In this document: positions 26,441 to 34,898 of the stretch, piece after piece
How positions within the stretch are numbered: the stretch's first letter is position 1
Layout of the letters: every line of letters starts with the position of its first letter
Assembly (NCBI RefSeq): GCF_006740045.1
Contig: NZ_AP019749.1
Location: forward strand, 3,119,001-3,183,000
Direction: 5' to 3'
DNA length: 64,000 bases
Origin: Comamonas terrigena NBRC 13299
GTDB taxonomy: Bacteria; Pseudomonadota; Gammaproteobacteria; Burkholderiales; Burkholderiaceae_C
Position numbers and translations under genes: made by a program
The notes under the pieces: generated by a model
Databases searched by the model: none
The model's input: only the letters and a program-made list of their open reading frames with translations
Told to the model about the DNA's origin: nothing

Positions 26441-27056
26441 GCGGAAAATCCTTTTTCAGTTGGTGTTCAATGCGGCCGTCAGGGCCGTGGGTCTGACCGT
26501 GCGGCAGGAGGCTCCTGTCCACCATCGGATCAATCGCATCGACGCGGATGTCGATGCCTTGCAGTTCAGGCAGGCCCAGCAGCTCCAGGGCCTCCCAGGT
26601 TTCAGCGACAGCGGGATCGCTAGGCAGCTCGACATGGCCCAGCACCTCCACGGCCGAGAAGCTGAAGGCATAGACCGCTTTGGCACGGTCGGTATGCACA
26701 AAGCTGCGGCCCTCATAAATCAGCGGCTCGGTATTACCAGGGGGCTTCCAGCCCACCAGCGCGCGGCACAGTTCCTTGCGCACTTCGGAAACTTCGTCTG
26801 CCACCCCGTAGCCGCCTTCATCGCCCTTGGCCTGGGGGAAAGCCACCACGATGTCCACCCCCTCCACCAGCTCTTGCACTATCACGTTTTCATAGAGCGG
26901 GTCGCCTGCCTTTTCGTCCGTGGGCACCACGTAGGCAGCACGTGCTGGCAGCTGGGTGGACGCATGCAAGGCATCCCAGTTGATGCCTGCCGCCACATTG
27001 CGGCCAAAGCCAGGGCAGCGCGCACGCAGGTGCGCAACGATGTCGGAGGGTTTCAT
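26433..27056 (-). CDS. Mu gp37-like tail terminator/completion protein
   Basis: 207 residues starting MKPSDIVAHLRARCPGFGRNV, with VVPTDEKAGDPLYENVIVQELVEGVDIVVAFP, the pattern of the gp37/gpJ group that caps the tail. ATG 27056 is preceded by GGAGGG. Position upstream of gp38 and the sheath matches Mu. Confidence 0.78.
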   Translation of the reverse strand: MKPSDIVAHLRARCPGFGRNVAAGINWDALHASTQLPARAAYVVPTDEKAGDPLYENVIVQELVEGVDIVVAFPQAKGDEGGYGVADEVSEVRKELCRALVGWKPPGNTEPLIYEGRSFVHTDRAKAVYAFSFSAVEVLGHVELPSDPAVAETWEALELLGLPELQGIDIRVDAIDPMVDRSLLPHGQTHGPDGRIEHQLKKDFPHD

Positions 27057-27063
27057 GGCGGCA

Positions 27064-27097
27064 ACAAAAAAGCCGCCTGGCAATGCCGGGCGGCTTG
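27064..27097 (-). terminator. Terminator after the secreted accessory gene
   Basis: Arms AAGCCGCC and GGCGGCTT (minus strand) with a 10-nt loop followed by TTTTTTGTTG, 21 bp past the stop of the signal-peptide gene and just before the gp37-like start. Confidence 0.8.
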
Positions 27098-27117
27098 GTG
27101 GTGAAAGCAGCTTGTGC

Positions 27118-27495
27118 TTACTTGAAGGCTGACATGGCAGCGCCAAAGTCAATGTCTTTGGGCAGCGGCAATGGCATCGTCTTGATGTGCGGCTGACCGG
27201 CCAGCTTGCCCTCGGCAAAGCCACGCGCTGTGCCGTTCAGGGACTTGAATACACCGCCCTCATACAGCCACAGCGAAACCTGGGAATTCCCGCCCAGGCT
27301 GCGGTTAAGGCAGCCCACGTACAGGCGGTCGCCAATTTCTTTGTCACGGCAGCTGACAGCGCCGCCTGCGTAGACCTTGGCATTCAGAAAGGACAGTGTG
27401 ATCTTGTCCATGTCGGCCGAAGGCACCGAAGCGGCCATGGCCGCAGACGAAAGCAGCAGGCCCAGGGCCGTTCCAAGTAGTTTTCTGGTTCGCAT
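27118..27495 (-). CDS. Exported small protein of unknown function (probable moron)
   Basis: 125 residues with a clear Sec signal (MRTRKLLGTALGLLLSSAAMA, cleavage after AMA-A). The mature part has two cysteines (AVSCRDKE and VGCLNRS) that could form a disulphide, and ends in a Pro/Asp-rich tail. Perfect AAGGAGGAG ribosome site before ATG 27495 and its own terminator. An exported protein is foreign to the tail-terminator/head-closure module it interrupts, so it is probably an accessory gene changing the host envelope. No family recognised. Confidence 0.7.
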   Translation of the reverse strand: MRTRKLLGTALGLLLSSAAMAASVPSADMDKITLSFLNAKVYAGGAVSCRDKEIGDRLYVGCLNRSLGGNSQVSLWLYEGGVFKSLNGTARGFAEGKLAGQPHIKTMPLPLPKDIDFGAAMSAFK

Positions 27496-27520
27496 CGCTC
27501 CTCCTTTTGAAGGGGAAATG

Positions 27521-28021
27521 CTAACGCAGTGCCGCAGCGAACCCCGCCGATAAGACCGACCGAACCCTTGCGCTTTCATCTTCCAGGGCATCAGCAATGT
27601 AGTTGTCACGCGGTGCGATGCGCCACCCTCCCGCCTTGCGGGCATTCACCAGGGCAGCACGTTCGCCCTTCTTGCGCCGCTGGCCGCCCGTGCCTTTAAC
27701 CCGCCCACCTTGCTTCACACCGTAGTGCAGGAAGGCGGGGTAATACTCATCCATGCCGGCAATCTTGTCCGGCATGACCTTGACCATGAAGCCGCTGCGA
27801 CTGACCCGCATCTTGATGGAGTCACGCAGCACGCCGCTGATTTTGCGCGGGTAGTTCCCAGCCCCGCCAGCCAGCGACAGGTTGAGCTGCGCACGTGACG
27901 CAACCAGGCGCCCCACTTTGCGAAAGGCAGCGCGCACCTTGCGCTTGTCGAAGCTGTCTTTGTGGAACTGGTCGAAGCCCTCCACGTGCATGTGGGCGGC
28001 AAGAGTGGCACGCTGGCTCAT
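27521..28021 (-). CDS. HK97 gp10-like head-tail joining / tail completion protein
   Basis: 166 residues, strongly basic. VRAAFRKVGRLVASRAQLNLS, NYPRKISGVLRDSIKMRVSRSGFMVKVMPD and YYPAFLHYGVKQGGRVKGTGGQRRKKG are typical for gp10-family proteins that join tail to head. ATGA overlap with the head-closure gene upstream. Confidence 0.8.
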   Translation of the reverse strand: MSQRATLAAHMHVEGFDQFHKDSFDKRKVRAAFRKVGRLVASRAQLNLSLAGGAGNYPRKISGVLRDSIKMRVSRSGFMVKVMPDKIAGMDEYYPAFLHYGVKQGGRVKGTGGQRRKKGERAALVNARKAGGWRIAPRDNYIADALEDESARVRSVLSAGFAAALR

Positions 28022-28365
28022 TGCAGTTGCTCCACTTCCAAGATGGTGAAGGCGTTGCCGCCGTCCAGGTCGGCGCTGCGCAGTACGCGGTACAGACTTT
28101 CCTTGTGCACCACTTCATGCGCCGTGGTGATGCCAGCGATCTTGCGCAGCCAGATGCGATGCGTAATCGCGTGGTCTGTCTGCTGCCCTTCGGCATACAC
28201 CGCCGTGCCCACCGGCTGAATCCGCGCCCATCGGGGCTTGGGATCACTGAACACCTGGCCAAGATCGCTATCCCCCAGCGGCACGTCAGTGCGCTTGCGG
28301 ATCTGCACTAGCTTGTTGAGCTTCTGGCTGGGTGGCGCCTCCAGCGTCGTGATGCTGGTAGCCAT
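28018..28365 (-). CDS. Head closure / head-tail joining protein (SPP1 gp16-like)
   Basis: 115 residues beginning MATSITTLEAPPSQKLNKLVQIRKRT; WARIQPVGTAVYAEGQQTDHAITHRIWLR is the usual head-tail-joining pattern (A-x-I-x-P followed by TH-x-I-x-IR). ATG 28365 chosen because upstream in-frame residues are out-of-family. Lies between the connector and gp10-like genes. Confidence 0.82.
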   Translation of the reverse strand: MATSITTLEAPPSQKLNKLVQIRKRTDVPLGDSDLGQVFSDPKPRWARIQPVGTAVYAEGQQTDHAITHRIWLRKIAGITTAHEVVHKESLYRVLRSADLDGGNAFTILEVEQLQ

Positions 28366-28366
28366 G

Positions 28367-28699
28367 CTATGCCCCCATGTTGCGATGGCGGCGCAACATA
28401 TTGAATGCACGTGTGCGCTTGGTTTCCACAGCGTCCTCCCCGTTGTCAGCCACCAGCGCGTCCACTAAAAGCAGCTGCGCCGCGATGATGTCCGGCGTGC
28501 AGACGATGCCGCGCAGATCCTGCGCATCCGCCTTGGCCTGCGCTGTGGCGTAGAGCTTGCCATCCAGAAAGACCTCGGCCTCAGCCAGTGCCTGGGGAAT
28601 GGCTGCTTCAACGTCTTCGGCCAGGTCATCATCCAGGCGCAGCCGGCGCATTGCATCCCCAGGGGTCGGAGCTACAGCACCAGGCCCTACGGCTTCCAT
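28367..28699 (-). CDS. Head-tail connector protein (HK97 gp6-like)
   Basis: 110 residues, helical, with MRRLRLDDDLAEDVEAAIPQALAEAEVFLDGKLY and DIIAAQLLLVDALVADNGEDAVETKRTRAFNMLRRHRNMGA, the pattern of adaptor proteins that dock beneath the portal. AAGGAG precedes ATG 28699; a GTG two codons earlier is an alternative. Confidence 0.8.
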   Translation of the reverse strand: MEAVGPGAVAPTPGDAMRRLRLDDDLAEDVEAAIPQALAEAEVFLDGKLYATAQAKADAQDLRGIVCTPDIIAAQLLLVDALVADNGEDAVETKRTRAFNMLRRHRNMGA

Positions 28700-28701
28700 G
28701 C

Positions 28702-29100
28702 TCACTCCTTAGCTGCGTCAGTTGCTGCGGAAGCGGGGCTTTCAGTGGTATCAGCCTTGGCGTCCGAGCCGGGGCCTGCAGGCGCATCGCCAGTGCTACC
28801 CGTGCCTGCTGCCTGTTGATTGCCCCCTGCATCAGCTGCCTGTGCGTCGGGAACAGCTGGCTTGCCTGCATCCTTCTTTCCACCCTTGCGGCCACCGCTG
28901 CGCCCCGCATCACTGGCTGTCACCTGCGGCACCTGGGCAATCAGTGCCTCCGGAACCTCTTCGTCCGCCACCGGCAACCGCACAAGTCCGCGAGATTGCA
29001 GTGCCTCGGCGTGCAGCGGCGAGACCAGAAAGCTTTCACCGCGCTGGCGCTTTCCGTTGTGCTCGAAGCCCCAAAGGGCCACGACTTCAACTTGATTCAT
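28702..29100 (-). CDS. Hypothetical structural-region protein with low-complexity tail
   Basis: 132 residues: a small ordered N-terminal domain (VEVVALWGFEHNGKRQRGESFLVSPLHAEALQSRGLVRLP) resembling DNA-/capsid-associated phage proteins encoded after the capsid, then a disordered Ala/Gly/Asp-rich tail. Possibly a head decoration protein; not certain. A 24-bp perfect palindrome lies 20 bp before ATG 29100. Confidence 0.6.
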   Translation of the reverse strand: MNQVEVVALWGFEHNGKRQRGESFLVSPLHAEALQSRGLVRLPVADEEVPEALIAQVPQVTASDAGRSGGRKGGKKDAGKPAVPDAQAADAGGNQQAAGTGSTGDAPAGPGSDAKADTTESPASAATDAAKE

Positions 29101-29119
29101 GGTGTGTGTCCTCTGTAGA

Positions 29120-29143
29120 GGGTGTGCACACGTGTGCACACCC
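29120..29143. repeat. Dispersed CACGTG palindrome, copy 3 (24-bp perfect palindrome)
   Basis: The 16-bp core GTGCACACGTGTGCAC (29124-29139) is extended symmetrically by 4 bp on each side. It is intergenic, between the capsid stop and the next start. Confidence 0.75.
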
Positions 29144-29165
29144 TTGATTGAAGATGCCGGCGCTA

Positions 29166-30386
29166 TTAGCCGCCGTTTTGTGGCAGCGGATTGACGCCGT
29201 CAAAGTTGCCCTTCACGAAGGCTTCCGGACGGAAGACGGTGAGGCCCACGCGCTCTTCCACGAGGATCGTCACCATGTTCTTGGTGAAGTTGTCGCCGTC
29301 CGAATTGCTCACCGCAATGGATGCGCTTTCGCGGTCCCAACCCTGGGCACCCAGCTGGAAGGCGCCCACCAGGAAGTCGTTCGCGTCTTGGGCCTTGGTG
29401 CTCACCACCGGGCGACCCCACAAGCCAGGTGCGGCCAGGCCACGCGGTGTGGCGAACAGGTAGGCGTTATCGCTGGTCTTGGTCAGCTCGATCTGCGTCC
29501 AATCGATAGGATTGAGCACGATGCCGTCCGCCGTGTACTCGGCCAGCTCTGCCTGCAGCATGGCGATACGCAAGCGGTCCAGCATGGTTTCGTTCTGGAC
29601 GACCACGCCGGGGTTGCCATACAGAACGGCCTGCGTCATGAGGCCCAGCAGGTTGGCGCCGACACCAGAGCCCTTGAGGATCTGTGCTTCGTCCTTGAGT
29701 TTCAGCCCGTACAGCAGGCGGCCGTCGATGTAGGACTGCAGCATGGGCACGTCGGCAAGCACCTGCTTGGAGGCGCGAATCCAGTGCGCGATCGTGGCGA
29801 TCTTGGACGAGTCCAGCTCGAACGTAATGTCCGACTGAGGCTTGCCGGCGGCGGGGTTTTCGCCCACCACGTCGGCATTGTTGGAGAAACCAGTCTCGCG
29901 CACGTACTCCACTTCACCGGAGGCCACAGTGCCCCAGTTCAGCAGGTCACGGATGAACAGGCGTTGCTGGGGCGGCGCCACAACACCGGGAACGCGGTGA
30001 GGCTGGACCAGGTCACCAGCCGAGCCCGTGGTGCCGGTGATAGCCGCATGGATGCTGCCCACGGTCACAGCAACAGCACCCTTGAGGGTGGGGTTGAATC
30101 CTGTGATGGCCTCGTTCTCCACGACCATCTGGCCCAGAGACTTGACCGCCGCACCGCCGCCGCCCTGACCTTCCAGCTTGGCCAGCAGTTGCTCGGCAGC
30201 CTTGAGATTGGCGCGCAGCTCACCCTGTTCGGTCAGCAGCTTGTCCACGCTGGCCTTGGTTTCTTCGGAGAGCTTGGCGCTGGCCTTGACCTCCTTGTCG
30301 GTCTGCTCGGCATGGGCCTTGAGCTGGTCGCCCACCTTGGCCAGGCTGGCGTTGATTTGTTTGATGTCTTCGTCGATTTGAGCCAT
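29166..30386 (-). CDS. Major capsid protein (HK97 fold)
   Basis: 406 residues. The first 75 form a charged coiled coil (delta/scaffolding domain) ending in a Gly-rich linker, normally removed by the prohead protease. The remainder has the HK97 body: SLGQMVVENE, RLFIRDLLNWGTV, VEYVRETGFSNNADVVGE, FELDSSKIATIAHWIRASKQVL, DGIVLNPIDWTQIELTK, and the C-terminal FTKNMVTILVEERVGLTVFRPEAFVKG. Downstream of the protease gene by 11 bp, the standard order. Confidence 0.95.
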   Translation of the reverse strand: MAQIDEDIKQINASLAKVGDQLKAHAEQTDKEVKASAKLSEETKASVDKLLTEQGELRANLKAAEQLLAKLEGQGGGGAAVKSLGQMVVENEAITGFNPTLKGAVAVTVGSIHAAITGTTGSAGDLVQPHRVPGVVAPPQQRLFIRDLLNWGTVASGEVEYVRETGFSNNADVVGENPAAGKPQSDITFELDSSKIATIAHWIRASKQVLADVPMLQSYIDGRLLYGLKLKDEAQILKGSGVGANLLGLMTQAVLYGNPGVVVQNETMLDRLRIAMLQAELAEYTADGIVLNPIDWTQIELTKTSDNAYLFATPRGLAAPGLWGRPVVSTKAQDANDFLVGAFQLGAQGWDRESASIAVSNSDGDNFTKNMVTILVEERVGLTVFRPEAFVKGNFDGVNPLPQNGG

Positions 30387-30397
30387 GGTGCGGCCTT

Positions 30398-31264
30398 TCA
30401 GTTGAGGATGGAAGCTAGGGATGCGGCAGCAGCCGCAGTGGCGCTCATGTCGGCCACATGGCCGCGCTCGGCGGGGTCGCCCCCACCGCTGCCGGCCGGT
30501 TTGCCCGCCCCGGCCTGAAATTGACTGAGCAGGCGCAGGGCCTCGCTCTTGGGCATGCCACCTGCACGCAATGCCGCTTCCAGGCGACGGGTTGCATGGG
30601 CTTGTGCCTTGGCCTCATCGCTCCCCACCTGGTCAGAGGCAAGCAGTTCGTCGGCGAAGCCTTGTTCGACCGCACTTGCGCCGTTGATCCACGATTCGGC
30701 ATCCATCAGCTTTGCCATGGCATCTGCATCCCCGCCAGTACGGGCGGCGTAGATGTCGGCCATGGCCGCGTCGAAGGGCTTCAGCCAGGCAGCCAGTTCG
30801 ATGTAATCGTTGCGGTTACCTGCGGCCACCACCCATGCGTTGTGGATCATCAGGAAGCCCGCACGCGCAATCTGCACCACATCGCCGGCCATGGCGATCA
30901 CGCTGCCGGCCGACGCAGCTAGGCCCAGGACCTTGACCGTGACCTGGCCCTTGTGCTCACGCAGCATGTTGTAGATGGCCAGGCCCTCGAACATGTCCCC
31001 GCCGGGGCTGTTCACGTTCACGGTCACATCGCCCGGCCCCAACTGGCGCAAGGCGGCAGCAACATGCCGCGATGTCACGCCCTCGCCGGTCCAGTAGTCC
31101 ACACCGATCACGTCATAGATGCTGATGGTTCGGCCTGCCTCTTCCTGCTTCTCCTCGGCCCGTAGGCCGGGGCTCCAGCGGGCGAAGGCATTCGGCAGAA
31201 TCTCGCTGCGCACGCTGGCGCTCGGGCGGCCTGTTGGGGCGCCCGGTAGGTCTTTCAAACTCAT
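30398..31264 (-). CDS. ClpP-like prohead protease
   Basis: 288-residue serine protease that matures the prohead. Nucleophile in AASAGSVIAMAG, histidine in MIHNAW, preceded by VNVNSPGGDMFEGLAIYNMLREH. The long C-terminal part is Ala-rich, possibly a scaffold remnant. Situated between portal and capsid genes as in HK97-type phages with the S14-like protease in place of the U35 type. Confidence 0.93.
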   Translation of the reverse strand: MSLKDLPGAPTGRPSASVRSEILPNAFARWSPGLRAEEKQEEAGRTISIYDVIGVDYWTGEGVTSRHVAAALRQLGPGDVTVNVNSPGGDMFEGLAIYNMLREHKGQVTVKVLGLAASAGSVIAMAGDVVQIARAGFLMIHNAWVVAAGNRNDYIELAAWLKPFDAAMADIYAARTGGDADAMAKLMDAESWINGASAVEQGFADELLASDQVGSDEAKAQAHATRRLEAALRAGGMPKSEALRLLSQFQAGAGKPAGSGGGDPAERGHVADMSATAAAAASLASILN

Positions 31265-31273
31265 GTTTCTGTC

Positions 31274-32575
31274 CTAGGTTTTGCCCGGATCTGCAGGCAG
31301 GCCGAGTAAGTCACGCAGTGCATCGCGTGCGGCGCCGCCGCTGTCCTGAACACCGATGGCATCCAGCGTGGTCATAGCCGACTGCACCGTCAGCACCGCA
31401 GCGTTGCCCCCCATGGGCTCGCGGTCCTCCAGCTCGCGCACTTCGTCGCGGGTCAGAATCCCCTTGTCCACCATCACCCCATAGAAGGCTGCACGCGCTG
31501 CACTGTCTGCGCGCAGCAGGCCCTCAACCGCATATTTGGGGTAGTAGCGCAGCCGCTCGGCAGGCGTCAGCAGATCCTTGCTGATGGCTTGCTCAATCCG
31601 TCGAATCCAGGGCGCCAGCGTGAAGACCAGGAAGGCAATCATTTGCTGCTCGATACCTGAGCCCCAACTGGTGGACTTCTCGGTGTGGCCGACCATCCAG
31701 GGCGGCACACGGAACCAGCGGCAAATTTCCTCCACGCTCCAGCTACGCGACTCCAGCAGCTGAATGTCCTTGGGACTGATGCTCAGAGCTTTGACGTCGA
31801 TGCCCCCCTCCAGCAGCGGGGTTTGGCCTGTCTCAATCAGACCCAGCACGTTGTCGCGGAATTCCTGGCGCTGTTTCCCCGTGAGAAAGTCCTTGACCAC
31901 GTAGTAAAGGTGCTGCAGCGCGCCGTTACGGAACGCACGGCTTGCAACCTTTTCTGCAGCCGCTGCCTGGCCAAACACACTTGCGCCATACCGAATCACG
32001 CTGACGCCGTTTTTGCCGTCCAGCGAGAAGCCCGGAATGGTCCACACCTTCTCTGCCGGGATGATGCGGCGCACGCCGGTGTCGCTGATGTATGCCCACT
32101 CACGCACCACGCGCCCCTGGCTCCGATGGGGTGTAAGCCGCTCGGGGTCCAGGAAGTCCAGGCCCACAAGGCGGTTGCCGATCATCAGCTTCTCAGCCCG
32201 GCCAGCACCGCGCAGCAGCATCGCCGCCACCATCGACTCCCAGAACACCGCCGCTGTCGTGTCGCTATTGGGCACGTCATGCAAGATGCTGTGCAGCGGG
32301 TGCTGGGATGCCAGCTTTTTGGAGCCACCAGAGCTGTCGTACATGCTCAGCGGCAGGGTCGCCAGTGTTTCCGAGATGAGCCGCACGCAGCCCCACACGG
32401 CCGACATGCGCAGCATGCCGTTGGCCGAGAGTGGTACACCGGCATCCGAATCAATGCGCAGGGCCGCAACACTTCCAGGGCCGTCGCTGATGGAGAAGCT
32501 ATTCCCCGTCAACGCGGCCCAGATCGTACGCAACCGGCCAGTTCCGGCTTGGTTGGTGGTTTGCCTCAGTTTCAT
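31274..32575 (-). CDS. Portal protein (HK97 type)
   Basis: 433-residue portal subunit through which DNA enters and leaves the head. Conserved segments: VWGCVRLISETLATLPLSMY, HPLHSILHDVPN, FWESMVAAMLLRG, KVWTIPGFSLDGKNGVSVIRYG, and SVEEICRWFRVPPWMVGHTEKSTSWGSGIEQQ. ATG 32575 is chosen with AAGGGA upstream; the frame extends 18 codons further without family resemblance. Confidence 0.95.
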   Translation of the reverse strand: MKLRQTTNQAGTGRLRTIWAALTGNSFSISDGPGSVAALRIDSDAGVPLSANGMLRMSAVWGCVRLISETLATLPLSMYDSSGGSKKLASQHPLHSILHDVPNSDTTAAVFWESMVAAMLLRGAGRAEKLMIGNRLVGLDFLDPERLTPHRSQGRVVREWAYISDTGVRRIIPAEKVWTIPGFSLDGKNGVSVIRYGASVFGQAAAAEKVASRAFRNGALQHLYYVVKDFLTGKQRQEFRDNVLGLIETGQTPLLEGGIDVKALSISPKDIQLLESRSWSVEEICRWFRVPPWMVGHTEKSTSWGSGIEQQMIAFLVFTLAPWIRRIEQAISKDLLTPAERLRYYPKYAVEGLLRADSAARAAFYGVMVDKGILTRDEVRELEDREPMGGNAAVLTVQSAMTTLDAIGVQDSGGAARDALRDLLGLPADPGKT

Positions 32576-32579
32576 GCCG

Positions 32580-34409
32580 CTATCCCTTCGCCGGAGCGGC
32601 AAAGAAGCCGTCCTTGTCACCTGAGTCATCCGGCTGCTGGAATCGGCCCAGTGCCATCACCAAAGCCACCACGCCGTCAATTCGGCCGTTCTGCTTGCTC
32701 TTTTTCTTGTCCGGCCGGTAATTGCCATTGCTGTCGAACAGCAGCGACACATTGCCCGCGCAATAGCGCAGCACCGGGTTGCCCCCGTGCGCCAGCTGCC
32801 CGCCGTAAACCAACGCCTCCAGCGCCTTGCTGCCCGGCCCCATGCCGTGCGTGTTCTGCGGGATGTTGACCATGGGCAGGCCTGCCGCCAGCAGGTTGTT
32901 CACCAGCTGCGTCGCATTCCAGTCATCAAAGCCCAGCTCGACAATGTCGTACTCCAGGCTTGCGGCTTTGATGTCACGCTCTACGGTGTCGTAGTCCGTG
33001 ACGTTGCCCGGCGTGACCTTCAACCACCCTTCATCTGCCCACTGCCTGTAGGCGGCTTCGTCCTCGGCCTCGGTCGCCAGCTTGGCCTCGGGGCACCAGT
33101 GCCACACCAGCACATGCACCGTGGTCTCCCCCTCCAGCGGGGGGAACACCAGCGCAAACGCTGTCAGGTCGCGCACGTTCGCCAGGTCAAGCCCACCAAA
33201 GCAGCGGCGCCCTCTGAGCATGGCCGGGTTGAAGGCCTTGCCGCGTGCGTCCCAAACCTGAATGTCAAACCAGCCTTCGGCGCTGTTGCACCAGATATTC
33301 AGGTCTTTGGTCAGGAAGTTGGCACGTGCACCTGGCAGCGCCTTTGCCTTGCGCGCCTGGGCGCGCATGTAGTCCCAGGTCTTGCTGCGGCCCAGCCCCG
33401 GGTTGGCCTTGATCCAGTTGCGTTCATCGTAGGGATCGTCCCCCACGTCCGGCGTGTAGATGTAGCCGAACAAGTCATCGTCCTGGCGCTTACCGTCCAG
33501 CACGCTGACCAGGTAGCTGCGTATCTCCACGCAAATGCCGTTCAGAATGAAGCCGGCAGTCGTGATGGCAGACAGCAGCGGCTGCAGTCGCGCGCCCAGT
33601 GCCGACTCCATCACGTCCCACACATCGCGGTCAGCCTGGGCGTGCAGTTCATCGAACAGGACCGCCGAAGGATTCAGGCCGTCCAGACTCTCGGCATTGG
33701 CAGGCAGCGGAGCAAACACGCTGGCGTCCATCTGCACGCGCTCTTGGTTCAAGCCCTCATGGATCTTGAAACTACGCTTGACCCCGGCGGAGCGCCGCGC
33801 CCAGCGTTTGATGTTGTCGAATGCCGGCTTGAACACCGACATGGCCTGCGCCCGGGTGGTCGCCACCGCATACACCTCGGCGCCTGCTTCGCCATCCATG
33901 GAGAACAGGTAGGCGCCTTGCGGCCCCGTCCATGTGCTCTTGCCGTTCTTGCGGGCCACCTCTTCATAGGCCCGCGTGAAGCGGCGGCGCATATCGTCTG
34001 CATGCCGCCAGCCGTACTTCACGGCCGTCCAGAACTTTTGCCAGGGGTCCAGCAGGATGGGTTTCCCAGCCAGCGGGCCTTTGATGTGCACAAAGAACCG
34101 CTCAATGAACTGGATCATGTGCCACGAGTAGCTGGGGGCAAACACCAGCCCACGGGCGCCGGCCTCCTGCAGGTCACGGTAGTGGCGCACCACCGCCAGG
34201 TAGGTGTAGCGGCCTGTGCAAATCTCATTGCGCAGCACGGGTAGCCCGTACTCCACATCCCACTGCTGCAGCTCCGCTGGAATCAGTGCGTCGGTCTGTT
34301 TCCGGGTGAGGCGGTACCGTGCGCGACGAGCGCGCCGAACAGGTCGTCCTGCCCGGCCTGCGCTCCCGTGTCCTTGCGCACTCGCGCCAAGGAGGGAATG
34401 GTCAAACAT
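32580..34409 (-). CDS. terL: Terminase large subunit
   Basis: About 609 residues. ATPase domain: LLDPWQKFWTAVKYGW, then the Walker A-like EEVARKNGKST and the Walker B VLFDELHAQ with the TerL coupling motif (SAITTAGF). Nuclease domain: GGLDLANVRDLTAFALVFP with catalytic aspartates, later GFDDWNATQLVNNL and RIDGVVALVMALG. The start is uncertain: the earliest sensible ATG (34409) overlaps the small-subunit gene by 127 bp in another frame, so a later or non-ATG start is possible. Confidence 0.93.
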   Translation of the reverse strand: MFDHSLLGASAQGHGSAGRAGRPVRRARRARYRLTRKQTDALIPAELQQWDVEYGLPVLRNEICTGRYTYLAVVRHYRDLQEAGARGLVFAPSYSWHMIQFIERFFVHIKGPLAGKPILLDPWQKFWTAVKYGWRHADDMRRRFTRAYEEVARKNGKSTWTGPQGAYLFSMDGEAGAEVYAVATTRAQAMSVFKPAFDNIKRWARRSAGVKRSFKIHEGLNQERVQMDASVFAPLPANAESLDGLNPSAVLFDELHAQADRDVWDVMESALGARLQPLLSAITTAGFILNGICVEIRSYLVSVLDGKRQDDDLFGYIYTPDVGDDPYDERNWIKANPGLGRSKTWDYMRAQARKAKALPGARANFLTKDLNIWCNSAEGWFDIQVWDARGKAFNPAMLRGRRCFGGLDLANVRDLTAFALVFPPLEGETTVHVLVWHWCPEAKLATEAEDEAAYRQWADEGWLKVTPGNVTDYDTVERDIKAASLEYDIVELGFDDWNATQLVNNLLAAGLPMVNIPQNTHGMGPGSKALEALVYGGQLAHGGNPVLRYCAGNVSLLFDSNGNYRPDKKKSKQNGRIDGVVALVMALGRFQQPDDSGDKDGFFAAPAKG

Positions 34410-34771
34410 GCTTTGGGCAGCCATTGGCCAAGCTCCATCTTGAGGCGGACCTCATCCTTGGCCCAGGGCGTTTCCGTAGCCCACCCCGTCTTTGACGTTT
34501 GGGTGCGACCTTTTTCCTCGCACAGCGCCACCGCCTTGAGCCAGTCCGCGAAGGTGCGAACAATCACAGCGATGGGGATACCTGCGGTCATGTGCTCGAT
34601 GCCGGCGTTGCGCAGCGAATCGCAGATGTAGTCGTACAGCTCTTGCTCATCGGCCGAGAACTGCAGCTGCTGGGGCGCAGCCGGAGATTCGATTTCTGTC
34701 TTGAGGCCAGCAACCTGCCCAGCCCCCACGGCTGGCGGCTGGACCGCAAAAGCCGGGGGCTTGTTGGTCAT
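34283..34771 (-). CDS. terS: Terminase small subunit
   Basis: 162 residues. FSADEQELYDYICDSLRNAGIEHMTAGIPIAVIVRTFADWLKAVALCEEKGR followed by VRLKMELGQWLPKACLTIPSLARVRKD is the P27/phi-family small terminase layout with a helical DNA-binding N domain and oligomerisation core. The ATG at 34771 is spaced correctly from AAGG. Immediately upstream of terL. Confidence 0.85.
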   Translation of the reverse strand: MTNKPPAFAVQPPAVGAGQVAGLKTEIESPAAPQQLQFSADEQELYDYICDSLRNAGIEHMTAGIPIAVIVRTFADWLKAVALCEEKGRTQTSKTGWATETPWAKDEVRLKMELGQWLPKACLTIPSLARVRKDTGAQAGQDDLFGALVAHGTASPGNRPTH

Positions 34772-34898
34772 GGTCATCCTTGGTTAAACCCCCAGGGGGT
34801 AGTTTTTGTTTCCCATAAAAGTTCAGCTGGGCGCTCGGTTTCCGCAGGGCGCGGTCAGAAGTTTTGACCCTCCCCCTCCCCTTTGATGAGAATCCTTC

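Noticed and set aside
28400..28420. TGCACGTGTGCGC as another dispersed palindrome copy
   Set aside because: Only the central half matches; five mismatches to the 16-bp consensus.
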